Assembly (NCBI GenBank): GCA_050084515.1
Contig: CM114273.1
Span: forward strand, 42,284,001 to 42,348,000
From: Blasia pusilla
Taxonomy: Eukaryota > Marchantiophyta > Marchantiopsida > Blasiales
DNA length: 64,000 nucleotides
Direction of reading: 5' to 3'
The position numbers and the translations under genes are program-made. Shown piece after piece: positions 40,589-52,194 of this stretch (the first letter of the stretch is position 1; each line of letters starts with the position of its first letter). Below the pieces are notes generated by a model, which saw only the letters and a list, made by a program, of their open reading frames with translations, was not told where the DNA came from and ran no database searches.

Positions 40589-40905
40589 GAACCAGACAGG
40601 TTGCAAGGCCAAGGCATCCCATGAATGACTCTGTGACCCGTTGGGTCCCGACGTGTTGCAACACCTAGGAAACACCTACTGCAACCCGTCCGATTCCGAC
40701 GGGTTGCAAGAACCTTTGGCCACTCCGGGCTGGAAGATCCAAGTGCAAGTCATCCGAAACTCATCTGGGTCGAACTATTTGCAGGCCTTGTATACATGCG
40801 ATTTGCATACTTCTATACGGGTTGCACCAAAATTTTGGATGCAACCCGTCGGTTTCTGACTGATTGCACACTTGGGCAACCCGTCGCATCCGACAAATTG
40901 CTTGG
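40589..40905 (-). repeat. Palindrome-bearing intron of gene 1
   Basis: Four to five copies, including one with a single arm mismatch at 40,680-40,706 (CCGTCCGAT against ACGGG), lie between the DDE segment and the SWIM segment of gene 1. The palindromes therefore occupy introns of both MULE genes. Confidence 0.6.
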
Positions 40906-40962
40906 TTTCTTCGGTTTGAAATCCCTATAGTTCCCACGCTTCTCAACTTGAGCTGCAACTTT

Positions 40963-43021
40963 TCAAACAATTCTCAGCGTGAGCTTGACAAGATGAAATA
41001 GTGAACTCACATGCCCCATGAAGTTTCCCCTTTGTCTCATACCTAGAGTCCACCAACTCAGCCAACAACAAAACTCTTGGTACTTCCCCTCAATCGCATG
41101 CTTCCTCCACCACCCATGAAGTTCTTCTTGGCATTCCATGGCCTGTTTCAAGGTTTTTCTGTCCTTGTAGCGTTGGAGTAGAGTGACATGCTCTGTCCTC
41201 TTATTCTCCTTGATGCAAGATTTGGTGTATTGGGTCACAGACTGTTGTCAATGGAAAGCATCTGACCTTTCCCTCTCCGGTTGAACCTCTCCACCCCTGA
41301 AAACTTCCCTGATAGCAATCCACCCAGGTTGTGCATTGTCCGCCATGAACCCATAAATTTCCGGAGGTGGCCTTTTGTTTTCCTTCACCACCTCCAACAA
41401 GAGTAACTATCACATCTTCAAACTGCCAACGTCTTCTGATTTTACTTCACAGAAAAATATAGTTTTGAGTCCCTTCTCCACATGGTCATAAACGTGAGCA
41501 CCCATTATCAACTATCCGTTCAGCACTCTGTAGCAAATATCAAAGCTTACCCAACTTTTGTAAAGATCTTCCCCTTCCCTCATTCGATCTATAAGATCGA
41601 GGCCACTCAACGGACCTATGGTTGACATTTTGAAGACATAGGCCTTGGATCCCTCGCCTCCTTGGCCCATGAACTGCCATGTGAGAATGAATGGAAATCT
41701 AGAGTTGGCCTTGATTTTGGCAATGGCATCCATTTCGGCCGTCTTTCCATCCGGTACCCGTATTTGACGCAACAAATTATGGAAGCATCCAGGATCAGCG
41801 AGAAATGCAAGATTTTCCCATAATTGTTTCTCCTCAACAGCCGTGATCTTGCCCTGTCCAAGGATTCCAAGAAATTTTTCACAAATTTATGATGGTGTTG
41901 TGAGCTTGATCACTCCGGGCTTTGAACTCTGAGAGTTTCTGTAGATCTCGGCAACTTTCTTCGCCACATCCTCCTTGATGTGTCTCTGAATTGCATCGGT
42001 CACATGATGAGTGTGGGAGCCAACATGAACTTCCAGCCTTGTGTACTCTGACGTGGTGCCCAAATCGTGGACAATGAAAAATATGTATGCAGGACACGCT
42101 CCAATGGAGAAGGGGGATGCCTGACAAAGAGGACATCGATGGCCTCCCGGCGGTATGGTGGCACCAACCTCGTATGGAGTTTCTGCATTCTTGGGGGGGA
42201 ATTTCGACGTATTGACTCGCCCGTTGCGCTCAAGATACGTGCATGCTGGACTTCTACACTCCAAGGCTCCAACGCATTGGCGTCGGAAGACAATCCAAGG
42301 ACCATCTGGAATTGAAGCACTAGTCCGTTGAAGCCTGCACCATGGATGACAATCACACTTTCTCTCCATACCCTTCAAGCGTCCTCCATCTTTCTTTTGA
42401 GCAGGAGCAACAAGTGGAGGCAACTCAAAAATGCAATTACCATCGTACATGGGCGGCATCTTGTCGACAAGAATGTGCTTGAACATTTTCAAGGCCAGAG
42501 ACGATAGCAAACTATTGCCTGATACTCGCAAGAGCAACGAGTAGGCGGACAGAGGGCCCGGTTGGTGTCCGATAGATCCATTGAGGTTGATAACATCCCG
42601 AATATCTTCAGGCAATACAACATTGTTACGAGCGTGTGAAGTTGGAGTCAAAGCCGGATCTACTGAGCTTGGAGTTGCAAACGTAGAGCTCGGTGCACTA
42701 GGAAATTCTCGACCGTCTACTTGGGAAACAGAAGAATTCAGGGGCAAGCCGTAAACTATGTATTGACCATTTGCTAGAGGTAGGAGATTCCATACTTTAC
42801 GCTATGCAATCACTGGTTGGACTGTCTCACCTATTATGTCCTCCGTAGCGTCCACCCTAACATCCTTGGATACAAAGATGATTCCAATTTGGAGAAGAAA
42901 TCAAACTGAGAGAATTTTCATCCACTGCTATGAAAGACTCACGAGCTTGCGGTCGATTGATTTTTGATTGAGGAAGGGCCGCTACATGACTGCCACAAGT
43001 GAGCTTCACATAACTATCCAT
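40963..43021 (-). pseudogene. MULE transposase gene 1, N-terminal and DDE part
   Basis: Start ATG at 43,021 (MDSYVKLTCGS) with a frameshift and a stop (42,806) in the first 90 codons; then open from 42,747 to 41,887: CDCHPWCRLQRTSASIPDGP, PPGGHRCPLCQASPF and VHVGSHTHHV (Cys/His-rich, perhaps zinc-binding). After one stop: RFPFILTWQFMGQGGEG, SFDICYRVLNG, AHVYDHVEKGLKTIFFCEV (first Asp region of a MULE DDE core), then GFMADNAQPGWIAIREVF, the second Asp region with the MULE-typical D-x-A-x5-AI-x-VF pattern. Several stops and frame changes, so inactive. Catalyses cut-and-paste of the element when intact. Confidence 0.65.
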
Positions 43022-43091
43022 TCCCACAAGACTCCACCGAGAGGAGAAAGAGAATTGGTATGAGAATGAGAATGAGAATGAGAATGTTTAA

Positions 43092-43097
43092 TTTATA
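43092..43097 (-). promoter_or_regulatory. TATA box of gene 1 (M2)
   Basis: TATAAATTAAAC on the minus strand, about 70 bp upstream of the ATG, conserved with copy A. Confidence 0.55.
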
Positions 43098-43310
43098 GTG
43101 AATAGGGACTCAGATTCTCTTGACATAATTTGACTGACAAGATGAAGTTCGGTAGTTGAAAATGTCTAACACAATGGATTCAATTATGTTGCAACCTGTC
43201 GGAGTCAGCTGGGTTGCAGAATTTGGGAATCAGAGACGTTGGTTGCGAAGCATGCACTTATTTTTGTTGGAACCCATCGGAGTCCGTTGGGTTGGTACCC
43301 CCTTCTTGTC

Positions 43311-43380
43311 GGGGGCTGGTATTCTGGCAGGAGAGAGGAAGAGAGGAGAGTCTCTCTTCCAAAAAAAGGGTCAAATCCAC
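43311..43380 (+). repeat. MULE D right terminal repeat
   Basis: Same inward sequence as MULE A's right end; GAGTCTCTCTTC follows in both. Confidence 0.7.
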
Positions 43381-44337
43381 CTCCTCTCTTCAAAACTTTT
43401 TGACATATTTGAATTTTTTGTTTGCTTTCAAATTCATGAAATCTTTAGAAGAGAGTAGGTAGTGGTCCACATTCAGGCCTAAAGAAACCTTCTTTTTCCA
43501 GGGGGCAAAAAAAAAGTAGACATCACAAGACCACGACAAACATTTTTCCATCACTCTCCATGTGAGCCTAAGTTTCTTAACATTGCCTGTCTTGGTCTAC
43601 AATAAGCAGTGCCCATGGGTATTTTTGTTGGACGACCACCCAAATGCGCATCGGTATGATGCCAACCTCTCTTTTTGCATGGATTTTTGCCTGCATCATG
43701 GCCTCCCCTGAATTTCCTCATAACCAACTTTCTGTTGGTTATGAATGGTGTCTGCTCAAGACCAACTTTGTGAAATATGAACACATGAGACGATAATTGA
43801 ACCAAAAGATTGTTAGGTGTTTGGAGTAAAGAGGAACTGATGTCCCTTCATTCAGATCCTAAATCTGAGAAACTGAGAAGCTGCACCCCTCCCAACCCGT
43901 CGGAATTTTACAGGTTGCAACTCTTGCAACCCGTCAGAATTAGATGGCTTGCACCCCTTGCAAGCAAGCTCACATCTTAGACAAGAAAAGAAGCCTACAA
44001 CTGGTTTGACGAATCAAGGGGAACGAGCCAAAAGTGAAGAAGCCGACCACAATGCGTCAGAAGTTGGTCTCACAGGGAAAGAGTCTGATCACTCAAGCGA
44101 CCAACTGCCGGAATCCGCGACTTGCCCGAAATGGTTTAACGATTGCGATGGTCAAAAGTGAAAAGTTGCAACCCGTCGGAATCATACGGGTTGCAAAATT
44201 GTAATTCTGAGTAGCTAGAAGAACACAATCCACAGGTCCAAAAAAATATTCAACAAACTTTTCCAAACACCATTATCGGTTGAAAAAAATCTCGTCCTAT
44301 ATTACATCCGAAGGAATCTCGGAAATGTACATTTGGC

Positions 44338-44650
44338 CTAGTCTATGATTTCTTCAGCCTTGTCATCTACAAATCTACTCCTAACTCTCCTAGGTTCCTG
44401 TACAAAAGGAATGTCCAGGGATACAAGTGGCTCCTCTGGCCGATTGTAGATGGGGATCAAAAATATTCGAGAGCCTTGGCCCCACCCTAAGTACACCATA
44501 ACGGTCCCATGTAACATGATTTGAGTCCCACCGCCTTCCTCGACAGTATATCTTGTACGCTCTGCAATGTGACATCCATCCAGTATCAATATGTGCTCCG
44601 TCCTTGGAAATACCACCATGGCAATCCAATAGGTAGGAGGAATCCAACAT
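44338..44650 (-). pseudogene. Conserved 3' open frame, copy D
   Basis: Matches 30,928-31,254 and 61,577-61,897 (HIDTGWMSHCRAYKIYCRG, then RRVRSRFVDDKAEEIID) but a small deletion near 44,470 changes frame between the halves, so no single frame covers it. Confidence 0.5.
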
Positions 44651-45096
44651 GTCTTAGAGAAGAGAAGAAGCCTACGCCTTGTTTGACGATACTAGGGGAA
44701 GGTGCCAAAGTGAAGAAGCCGGCCAGAATGCCTCTAAAGAGTCCGAAAGAGTCCGATCACTCACGGAGCCAACCTGTCAGAATCCGACATGTTGCTCGGA
44801 AGTGGTTAAAAAGGTGCAGTGGTCAAAAAGTGAAAAGTTGCAAGCCGTGGAAATCTGGCGGGTTGCAAAATAGAAGTCCTCAGAGTACATAGACGATCAC
44901 ATTCGACAAGACCAAAAAAGATATTCAGCAAACTTTTACAAACACCATCATCGTTTGAAAAATCTTGTCCTTTATTACATCCGAAAGAAGCTCGGAAATG
45001 TGCATTTGATCTATTCTATGAAATCTTTTGCCTCGTCATCAAATAAATCCCTACTCCAAACGCTGCAGTCAAGCTGGGTCCTTGAGTTCTTTGAAC

Positions 45097-45609
45097 TCAC
45101 TCGTCATCGTCCGAGAGCTCTTCCAAGACTACTGTCGGCCTTGCCCTCCCGATTTTTGGAATCGTGGGGAGTGACGATGGTGTCACTACTAATGGTGGGT
45201 CTAGAACCCGAGCTCTCAGCTTCGGAGGAGAGTTGTACGCCCCAACTAGCCTGTCGTAATCTGCCTTTGCCTCCTTGCAAAGATCAAATAGTTGCTGCCT
45301 TCCCTCAAGGCAGAGAATGTTCCTGCCACTCTGCCATGCGCCTCTGATACTCGCCCCTGAAAGGCCCACTAAGTCGAACACCAAGTCACCCGGCCTTGAG
45401 CAGAGCTCGATGAGCGTTTGCATCAGGGCTAGCGACTTTTCCCTTGCTCCAAGTAATGGGGTACCGTCTTGCATGAAAATTCCCGGGGGGGAATTGTATA
45501 AACTATCTAAGCTGTACCCATCGGAGCATGGATCCACACGATCCAAGATCTTAAACACCTGGAAGTTGTGCTCGGGCCGAACAAAGCAGTAAACATAGGA
45601 GTGGTCCAT
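45097..45609 (-). CDS. MULE gene 2 exon 4: SAM-binding half of the methyltransferase-like domain, intact
   Basis: 170 residues open from MDHSYVYCFVRPEHNFQVFK to the acidic end LEELSDDDE. Residues 58-104 resemble motifs X and I of beta-class amino-methyltransferases: ALMQTLIELCSRPGDLVFDL, then VGLSGAS where DPFxGSGTT is usual, then GRNILCLEGRQQLFDL like the GRxxxGxE strand. This is the only copy with this exon undamaged: seven C (45,485-45,491 on the opposite strand as G) keep the frame, while copy A has six and is shifted. A TTTACAG-type acceptor lies just upstream. It may bind SAM weakly or not at all (inference). Confidence 0.6.
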   Translation of the reverse strand: MDHSYVYCFVRPEHNFQVFKILDRVDPCSDGYSLDSLYNSPPGIFMQDGTPLLGAREKSLALMQTLIELCSRPGDLVFDLVGLSGASIRGAWQSGRNILCLEGRQQLFDLCKEAKADYDRLVGAYNSPPKLRARVLDPPLVVTPSSLPTIPKIGRARPTVVLEELSDDDE

Positions 45610-45739
45610 CTGTAAAGAAGCGCGTTGGAAACAATGTCAGTAACTTGGCCAATGGTCTACTCTCAATGTGGTGACATAATGTGCAACATGTCCCCAAAGA
45701 GCTTCGTTTAACCCCAAAGAACTTCTTTATAATCCTAAC

Positions 45740-46110
45740 ATTGGAGCAACCTATCAGAGTCCGACGGGTTGTTTTACAAGTGTCTTGTGTTTTTGTTATC
45801 CATGAGCAACCCATTGGAAGGCGATAGGTTGCTGGGATAAAGTAGCCGAAGGTTGGCTAAGAGCAACCCATCGCTTTCAGACGGGTTGCATGAGTCCAGA
45901 AAATTGCAAAAGCATTAGCACTAGCAACCCGTCGCTTTCAGACGGGTTGCATCATTCCAGAAAATTGCAAAAGCATTAGCACTTGCAACCCATCTGGTTC
46001 CGACGGGTTGCATTCACCCAATGGAGACTTGCCCTCAAACTGCAATCCGTCGCTTTCAGACGGATTGCAAAAAGACCCAGCTCAAACAATCCGACGGGTT
46101 GCATGCAGAG
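45740..46110 (-). repeat. Intron 3 palindromes, copy D
   Basis: At least five palindromes at 45,750, 45,805, 45,864, 45,924, 45,985 and a shorter one at 46,043; the 45,864 and 45,924 units have GCTTTCA centres and lie 60 bp apart. Confidence 0.7.
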
Positions 46111-46159
46111 ATGTTACCCGTCGGAGATGGACAATTTGGATACAAATTAAGAGCCCTTA

Positions 46160-46470
46160 CCCAAATTTGACTCGTCGCGGATCAGAGTGGGTACTCATTC
46201 TTGATGACCCACGATTGCGTCGTCCTCCACTTCAGTGACCTCTTGATGCATTGCAGGTTGAAGAGCTCGTCCTCGCTCCCTCCAGTCAAAACTAAGACCC
46301 TGTCACTGAGATAAGCGTCTGCAAAGGAAAACAGGAGCGCGATCTGGTCATAAGAAAGAGGGACATTCTAGTCCGGGACCCCGTCGGACGGATTCTCGTC
46401 CCACAAGTGCAACCCCGAGGGCAAATCAGGGACAAGGAGATCCACCGCCACCTCTAATTCCGTCTAATTC
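46160..46470 (-). pseudogene. MULE gene 2 exon 3 end with motif IV, copy D
   Basis: Minus strand: EVAVDLLVPDLPSGLHLWDE (DLPSG at 46,413-46,427), SYDQIALLFSFADAYLSDR, LTGGSEDELFNLQCIKRSLK, TQSWVIKNEYPL. One TAG replaces the Trp of DWNVPL, shared with copy C, and TGA replaces the Arg codon after EYPL, shared with copy B. A GTAAGG donor follows. Confidence 0.6.
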
Positions 46471-46569
46471 CGACTGATCCACCGTCAACCCGTGTAATTC
46501 CGACGGGTTGCAAGTAAATTTGGCCGTGCGACTTGCAACATGTCGGGTTCCGACTGGTTGCACACTAAG

Positions 46570-46888
46570 GAAACCCACTGAGGTTGACAACATCCGGAAT
46601 ATCTTCATGAAGTACAACATTGTTACGAGCGTGTGAAGTTGGAGTCGAAGCCGGATCTACTCAGCTTGGAGTTGCAAACATAGAGCTCGGTGCACTAGGA
46701 AATTCTCGAGCGTCTACTTGGGAAACATAAGAATTCAGGGGCAAGCCGTAAACTCTATATTGACCATTTGCTAGAGGTAGGAGATTCCATACTTTACGCT
46801 CTGCAATCACTGGCTGGACTGTCTCACCTATTATGTCCTCCGTAGCGTCCACCCTAACATCCTTGGATACAAAGATGGTTCGATTTCT
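46570..46888 (-). pseudogene. MULE gene 1 fragment, copy B
   Basis: Matches M2 from DVINLN back to VRVDGTEDI: EDIIGETVQPVIAERKVWNL, LPLNSYVSQVDAREFPSAPS. This copy retains Glu where M2 has a stop. The start of the gene is missing: the sequence jumps at 46,888 to the promoter, with TTCTCCAATTT inverted relative to M2. Confidence 0.6.
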
Positions 46889-47957
46889 TCTCCAATTTGG
46901 GAATCAGAGACGTTGGTTACGAAGCATGCACTTCTTTTTGTTGGAACCCGTCGGAGTCCGTTGGGTTGGTACCCCCTTCTTGCTGACCAAAGGTCTTTTG
47001 AGTCGATTTTGCTAGCATCAAACACAAGATATCGCTTGCATATGCTAAGGCAACCAATCGTTGGGGACTTTTGCGGGATTGTCCAACTCAGGGTTGATCT
47101 TGTGACCCGTCAGATTGCAATGGGTTGCCTCAGAACTATGCGTTGTTGCATTGTTACCCGAGGGATAGAAAAGCGTGAAACCTGTCGATAATCGACGGGT
47201 TGCCCTGGTACCTTGCCTATTAACCCAAGATAAGCAAAGCGTGCAACCCGTTGGCTTTGGACGGGTTGCACACTTCGCCTCACCTTGTAACGCTAACATG
47301 AAGGAAGCGTGCAACCCGTCGATCTCCGACGAGTTGTGCAGGTACCACGCCTTCTTGCCCAAAGACGGCAGAGGCACGCAACCAGTCGCTCTCAGACGGG
47401 TTGCGCAATTGCCTCACCTTGTAACACTTACATTAAGGAATCGTGCAATCCATCTATTTTCGACAAGTTGCGCGGATGCCGCACCTTTCTTGCCCAAACA
47501 CGGCGGAGGCGCGCAACCCGTCGACCTCAGATGGGTTGCGCAAGTGCCTCGCCTTGTAACGCTTACATGAAAGAAGTGTGCAACCTGTCGGCCTCCGACG
47601 GGTTGCGCGGGTACCTCGCATTCTTGTCCGAAGACGGCATAGGCGCGCAACGTGTCGGTCTCCGATGGGTTGCGCGGGTACCTCGCATTCTTGTCCGAAG
47701 ACGGCATAGGCGCGCAACCTGTCGGTCTTCGACGGGTTGCGCGGGTACCTCGTGTTCTTGTTCGAAGACGATGGAGGCGCGCAATGTGTCGGTCTCCGAC
47801 GGGTTGCCACGAGGACGGATGCCTTGAACCCTCGGGAAGCGTGCAACCTGTCAAAGCCATCGGGTTGGTTTTTTTCACGTCCAGACTTCCATAACGGCTG
47901 GCACGTCACCGTCGGAAGGACGATGCGACCGAACGGTCAGCCCAACGGCTCGAAAAG
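46889..47957. promoter_or_regulatory. Promoter palindrome array, copy B
   Basis: About a dozen palindromes. Units starting at 47,580, 47,647 and 47,714 are 67 bp apart, each carrying GCGCGGGTACCTCGCATTCT and TTGTCCGAAGACGGCATAGG between palindromes. Frames of 110-170 residues across this array on both strands are artefacts, because 67-bp units drift through all frames. Confidence 0.7.
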
Positions 47958-47963
47958 TATAAA
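47958..47963 (+). promoter_or_regulatory. TATA box of gene 2 (copy B)
   Basis: CGAAAAGTATAAATAGGG, 222 bp before the ATG at 48,180. Confidence 0.65.
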
Positions 47964-48811
47964 TAGGGGAAGGTTCGCTCATTTCTAGTTTTTCGTTTCG
48001 CGATCTCAATTGCTCTTCCGCGCAGCAGCTGACCAGATACCAAGGGGCGCTTTTCACGGTGACTCATCGCGAGACGATTCGAGCTACTCATCAAGGTGGC
48101 TCATCAAGGTGATTCGTCGAGCCGATTCCTCGTGCACAGAGAGCAATTTCCTTGTCCATAGGAGGCATTTTTGGGAACAATGTCGAGGAAAAAATCTCAA
48201 GCAAACAAGGCTGGGAGCTTCACTCCCAAGTCCATGAGGACTCCTGCGTCACCATCTCCAGGGCCTCGTTCGGCCAATGAGATAAGGCAGCAAGAAATCG
48301 AGGAGCGGGAAAGGGAAGCGGAGATGCACAAGCATAAGCTTCTTGCGAAACGTGTAAATGAGGCGCTCAAAAAACAAAACGCAGAGACTGAGGTGTCGCA
48401 GGCCTTGAAGAAAAGGATCGCCGACAAAAAGCGTGAAAAGAAGCGTCTGGACGCGTCGGTGAGGAGAGCAGAATTGGCAAAATCTCAAAGGGAAAAAGAA
48501 ATTTCCATTGAAGAAAGCCCTGCCCGTCCAACCAAAAGTGTTGAGATGCAGGAAATGTCCCCGATGAAGTCCGGGGACACAATCAATATAGCGGAAACGG
48601 CCGAAGTTCAAGTGACGGACGATGAGGTCATGAGGACCGCCAGCATGGAGATGGTGGACATCGCTGAAGAAGGAGAAGAGCGATCATCCTCGTCCCTAAG
48701 CTAGGCGGAAGAAATCGACCTCTATCGGATCGACGAGTTTCCTGTGTGGCCTTGCCAGTTGTTGTCCCAGAGCACTTGGCTAGCCAAGACACCGACCCAA
48801 TCTTCGAGCGG

Positions 48812-48921
48812 GTAAGAGAGGATCTGTGTTCTTTGAATTATGTGAAGGCCCATGTTGCAATTCATTGGCAATTCAGTGTAGCTTATTGACCTTGTCCCCG
48901 CTGTGATAACTGGTAAAGCAG
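48812..48921 (+). other. Intron 1 of gene 2, copy B
   Basis: GTAAGAG donor and AAGCAG acceptor, 110 bp, orthologous to the copy A intron. Confidence 0.65.
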
Positions 48922-49383
48922 ATGACACTGATGGAGGGACAGAACGCCCCGAGAATTGCACTTTGCCGATTGCGAACTATGGAATACGTCAGCGAAATTT
49001 AGTGAGACGAGGATATTGCGAAGGTGAAACAATTGGCAGCGACAGCATCCTACCTCGACAGCTTCCCTCCGTTCTATGTTCAGCCTTACCAAGACCATGG
49101 AACCCAAGCGCTGGTTACGGAGGAGGACTTGGAAGCGCTCGACACATTTTTGGAGGATGAGAGATCAGGAATTCAGAAGGGCGATAGAGGGGACGGAATT
49201 CAGCTGGATGCGGAACCTCTATTTCTTCATCTAGGATGGAAACCATAGGTTCATGGCGTGGACCCATTTTGCAGAGGAGCACCCAGACTCATTGGAGGCA
49301 CATTTTGGCGTGAAGGCAGTGGTGCTACATCCATACCCTCGTCACATGGCGACGGTGGAGATAGCCATGCATGCCATGAATAC

Positions 49384-50150
49384 GTAAGTTTCCTCTTGCT
49401 GCAAACCGTCGGACTCCGACAAGTTTTTTGAGTCGCCACTGTTTTTGGAATGTTTTTGGCCGAAAGAAACTCGTCAGACCTTGACGAGTTGCTCGACTGA
49501 TCACTGGTTTAGGATGTTTTTGGCCAAAAGCAACTCGTCGGACTCCGACGAGTTGCTCGACTGATCACTGGTTTAGGATGTTTTTGGCCAAAAGCAACTC
49601 GTCGGACTCCGACGAGTTGCTCGACTGATCACTGGTTTAGGATGTTTTTGGCCGAAAGCAACTTGTCGAAGTCTGACGAGTTGTTGGATTGACCACAGGT
49701 TAAGGATGTTTTTGGCCGAAAGCAACTCGTCGGAGTTCGACGAGTTGCTCGACTCACCGCTGTTTTTGGATGTTTTTTGATGTTTCTGGCTGAAAGCAAC
49801 TCGTCAGGGTTCGACAGGTTGCATTCAGAAGTAGGGGAGCTACATTTTTGGCGTCAAATTGCATCTTTAATTGAAATTGCGCAACTTGTCAGACTCTGAC
49901 GGGTTGATATGTTCACTTTTCTCGCGGAAACAACTCTCTAAATACGGATTATCTGAAAACCCGTCGGAGTCCGACGGGTTGAAACCAGGCAATCACAAAT
50001 CTGAATGCAATCCATCGGACTCCGATGGGTTGCAAAATTTAGCCCGTTGCTTCCATTCCGACCATGAGCTGTGATGACCTATCGGAGTCCGACGGGTTGC
50101 AAGAACCCATGTACCTTGCAAAATTTCTAATATTGAGTTTGGATGTGCAG
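49384..50150 (+). repeat. Intron 2 of gene 2 with palindrome array, copy B
   Basis: GTAAGT donor, GTGCAG acceptor. Palindromes at 49,530, 49,594 and 49,658 are exactly 64 bp apart with near-identical spacers (CTGATCACTGGTTTAGGATG), so this part was recently homogenised; older units follow to 50,100. Confidence 0.8.
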
Positions 50151-52194
50151 GATTGTATCGGAGGGGAATGTCATCCACCACTGGATCCAGGATTGCGATC
50201 GGGTGAAGAAAGTGCTAACGACGCACCTGGCAAAGTACAACGGGTTCTTGGGCGACGCCCTTGTAAATGAGATGTTGGCAAAGGGTGCTCAAATAAAATA
50301 AAAAAGACTTGGGCAAATAAGTTTATTTCCCAAGATGCAGCCGTGACAATCCTTTATTGGTCGAAGATACATGCCGTCAAGAAGAGCGCTGCATTGGACC
50401 TGGAGCGGAGGGAGAAAATGTCTGTGCTTGAGCGTGCAAAGTTCATCCATGCTGCAGTATCTGCATCAACAAAGTACACGGCAAGCAAGATGCAGCGCTA
50501 CCTCGCCATTCTCAACCCCGAACTTGGCCCCGATTTCTACAAGGAGCTGAAGGCGATCATCAAGCGCCAGCGGAAGAGAGATGAAGATCCGCAGGGTCGG
50601 ATTGGGGAGAAAGTGTCTCTCGATCGCGTGCATTGATTTGCCTTGTCTGGAATTAGCAAATTTAGGAGAATCCAACTGATGAAAATCAATCTTGAGGGCA
50701 GAGAGGCCCAAAAGAGGGCGGCACACCATCCTCCGGGTGTCTCTGATCCAGTGATCTCCCACTAGCTCCGTGAATGGTCATTCTGGGACGCGTTGCGGCT
50801 TCTCGGGAAGTCCATGCTCGTGGGTCTCCAAGCGGAGCTGAAAAGAATAGAACCAATTTTGGAGGAAGCAAACCTGGAGAGTGCTGAAGATTTTGAACTT
50901 TGGCTTGATGACATGCGGGACAAGCCCATAAAACACCTAGGTTTCAAGACGATGTTCAAGGATCGCATCCTCCCTCAGGCAGACCTTGACAAAGAAATAG
51001 AGGCAAAAAAAGGGATTTCGCAAAGAAGAAGCGAGATCTTCAGGAGCATGCGGCCGATGCATCTCGACTAAGACCTGCCCAACGCATGGTGTTCAAGTAC
51101 CTTGTCCATTGTAAGAATGCAGGTACATGGCAAAAAATACGAGCAGCCTGCAAATTGTGGGCTTCTCCGCCTGATAGAGAGACATTTTCCATGTACGACA
51201 TGGAGATGGCTCAAAGCATGTCCAATTGGGAGGTGGAGAATTGCCTGATTTGGCTGGACTTCAACAACCCTGAGGACATAATTGAGAAAGATCTTCGCCT
51301 GCTCTATAATGCAGTGGCCGCAGGTAGGGACGACATCCCCAATTTTGTGCAGCCTGAAGACTTTTTCGAAGGAGATGCGGAGGAGCAAGCCCTCGAGACA
51401 GCAAAGTTGGTGTCCAAGGTCGTCACCGCCAAGGAAAAATCTACAGCGGGTCTCAAAGCCAAGGCGAGGGGATCGAAGAATTTTAAGGCCGAGTCTTCCC
51501 AAAGAGAGGCTGAAAATTCAAGGAAAGAGCCGGAATCATCCGGGCGACCAGGGAGAGACGGTCGGACTAGGTCCTCCGCAAGAAAAACTCCACCAGAGTC
51601 TAAAGTCATAGAGACCCCAACAAGCCGACCGCAAACTCGGGAGAAGCGGAAGCGAGAGGCGCCAGGGTTGTCCCAGAGAGCAGACCAGGATGTGGAATAC
51701 ACTCCATCATCCTTGGGAAGACATAGAGAAACAACGACCCGGACAAGCGTCATCTTTCACTGCACGAATCTTCAGGATGAGCTGAAAAGTTTAAGTTCCC
51801 AAGCGTCGACACCCGCCATCCAAAAATTGACAATGTTGGGACGGAAGCTTCAACAAAACGGCCACGCTCCCTGGACGGTCCATGGGGAGGTCGAAGAGGT
51901 GGCCGTGGATCTCCTCGTCGCTGATTTGCCCTCGGGGTTGCGCTTGTGGGACGAGAATCCGTCCGACGAGGTCCTAGACTGGAATGTCCCTCTTTCTTAT
52001 TACTGGATCGCGCTCCTGTTTTCCTTTGCAGACGCTTATCTCAATGACAAGGGTTGTTTCTTAGTTTTGACTAGAGGGAGCAAAGACGAGCTCTTCAACC
52101 TCCAGTGCGTCAAGAGATCCCTGAAGTGGAGGACGGCGCAATCGTGGGTCATCAAGAACGAGTACCCACTCTGATCCGCAACAAGTCAAATTCA

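Larger units (their letters stand above)
38666..43310 (-). mobile_element. MULE M2 (transposase half)
   Basis: Starts with the same end as MULE A (GAGGTGCGGTAAGAGG at 38,666), then carries gene 1 leftward from 43,021 to 39,144 and a truncated promoter to 43,310, where the right end of inverted MULE D begins. Its own gene 2 and right terminus are not attached. Confidence 0.65.
43311..46560 (-). mobile_element. Inverted MULE fragment D
   Basis: Begins with the right terminal repeat (GGGGGCTGGTATTCTGGCAG), then on the minus strand has the distal flank, the conserved 3' frame, the methyltransferase exon, an intron with palindromes and the motif IV exon, ending near 46,560 without a left terminus. 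43.3-44.3 kb is therefore an inverted copy of 31.4-32.4 kb. Confidence 0.7.

Noticed and set aside
47175-47909. Overlapping frames of 110-172 residues on both strands
   Set aside because: Produced by the 67-bp promoter array of copy B; 67 is not a multiple of 3, so any one protein reading would cycle through frames.
49384-50150. CRISPR-like pattern of regular palindromic repeats
   Set aside because: The spacers are themselves repeats of one another, repeat arms vary, the context is eukaryotic introns and no cas genes occur.
51068-51753. Minus-strand frames of 144-149 residues opposite copy B exon 3
   Set aside because: Same reason: shadow of the 362-residue plus-strand open run.
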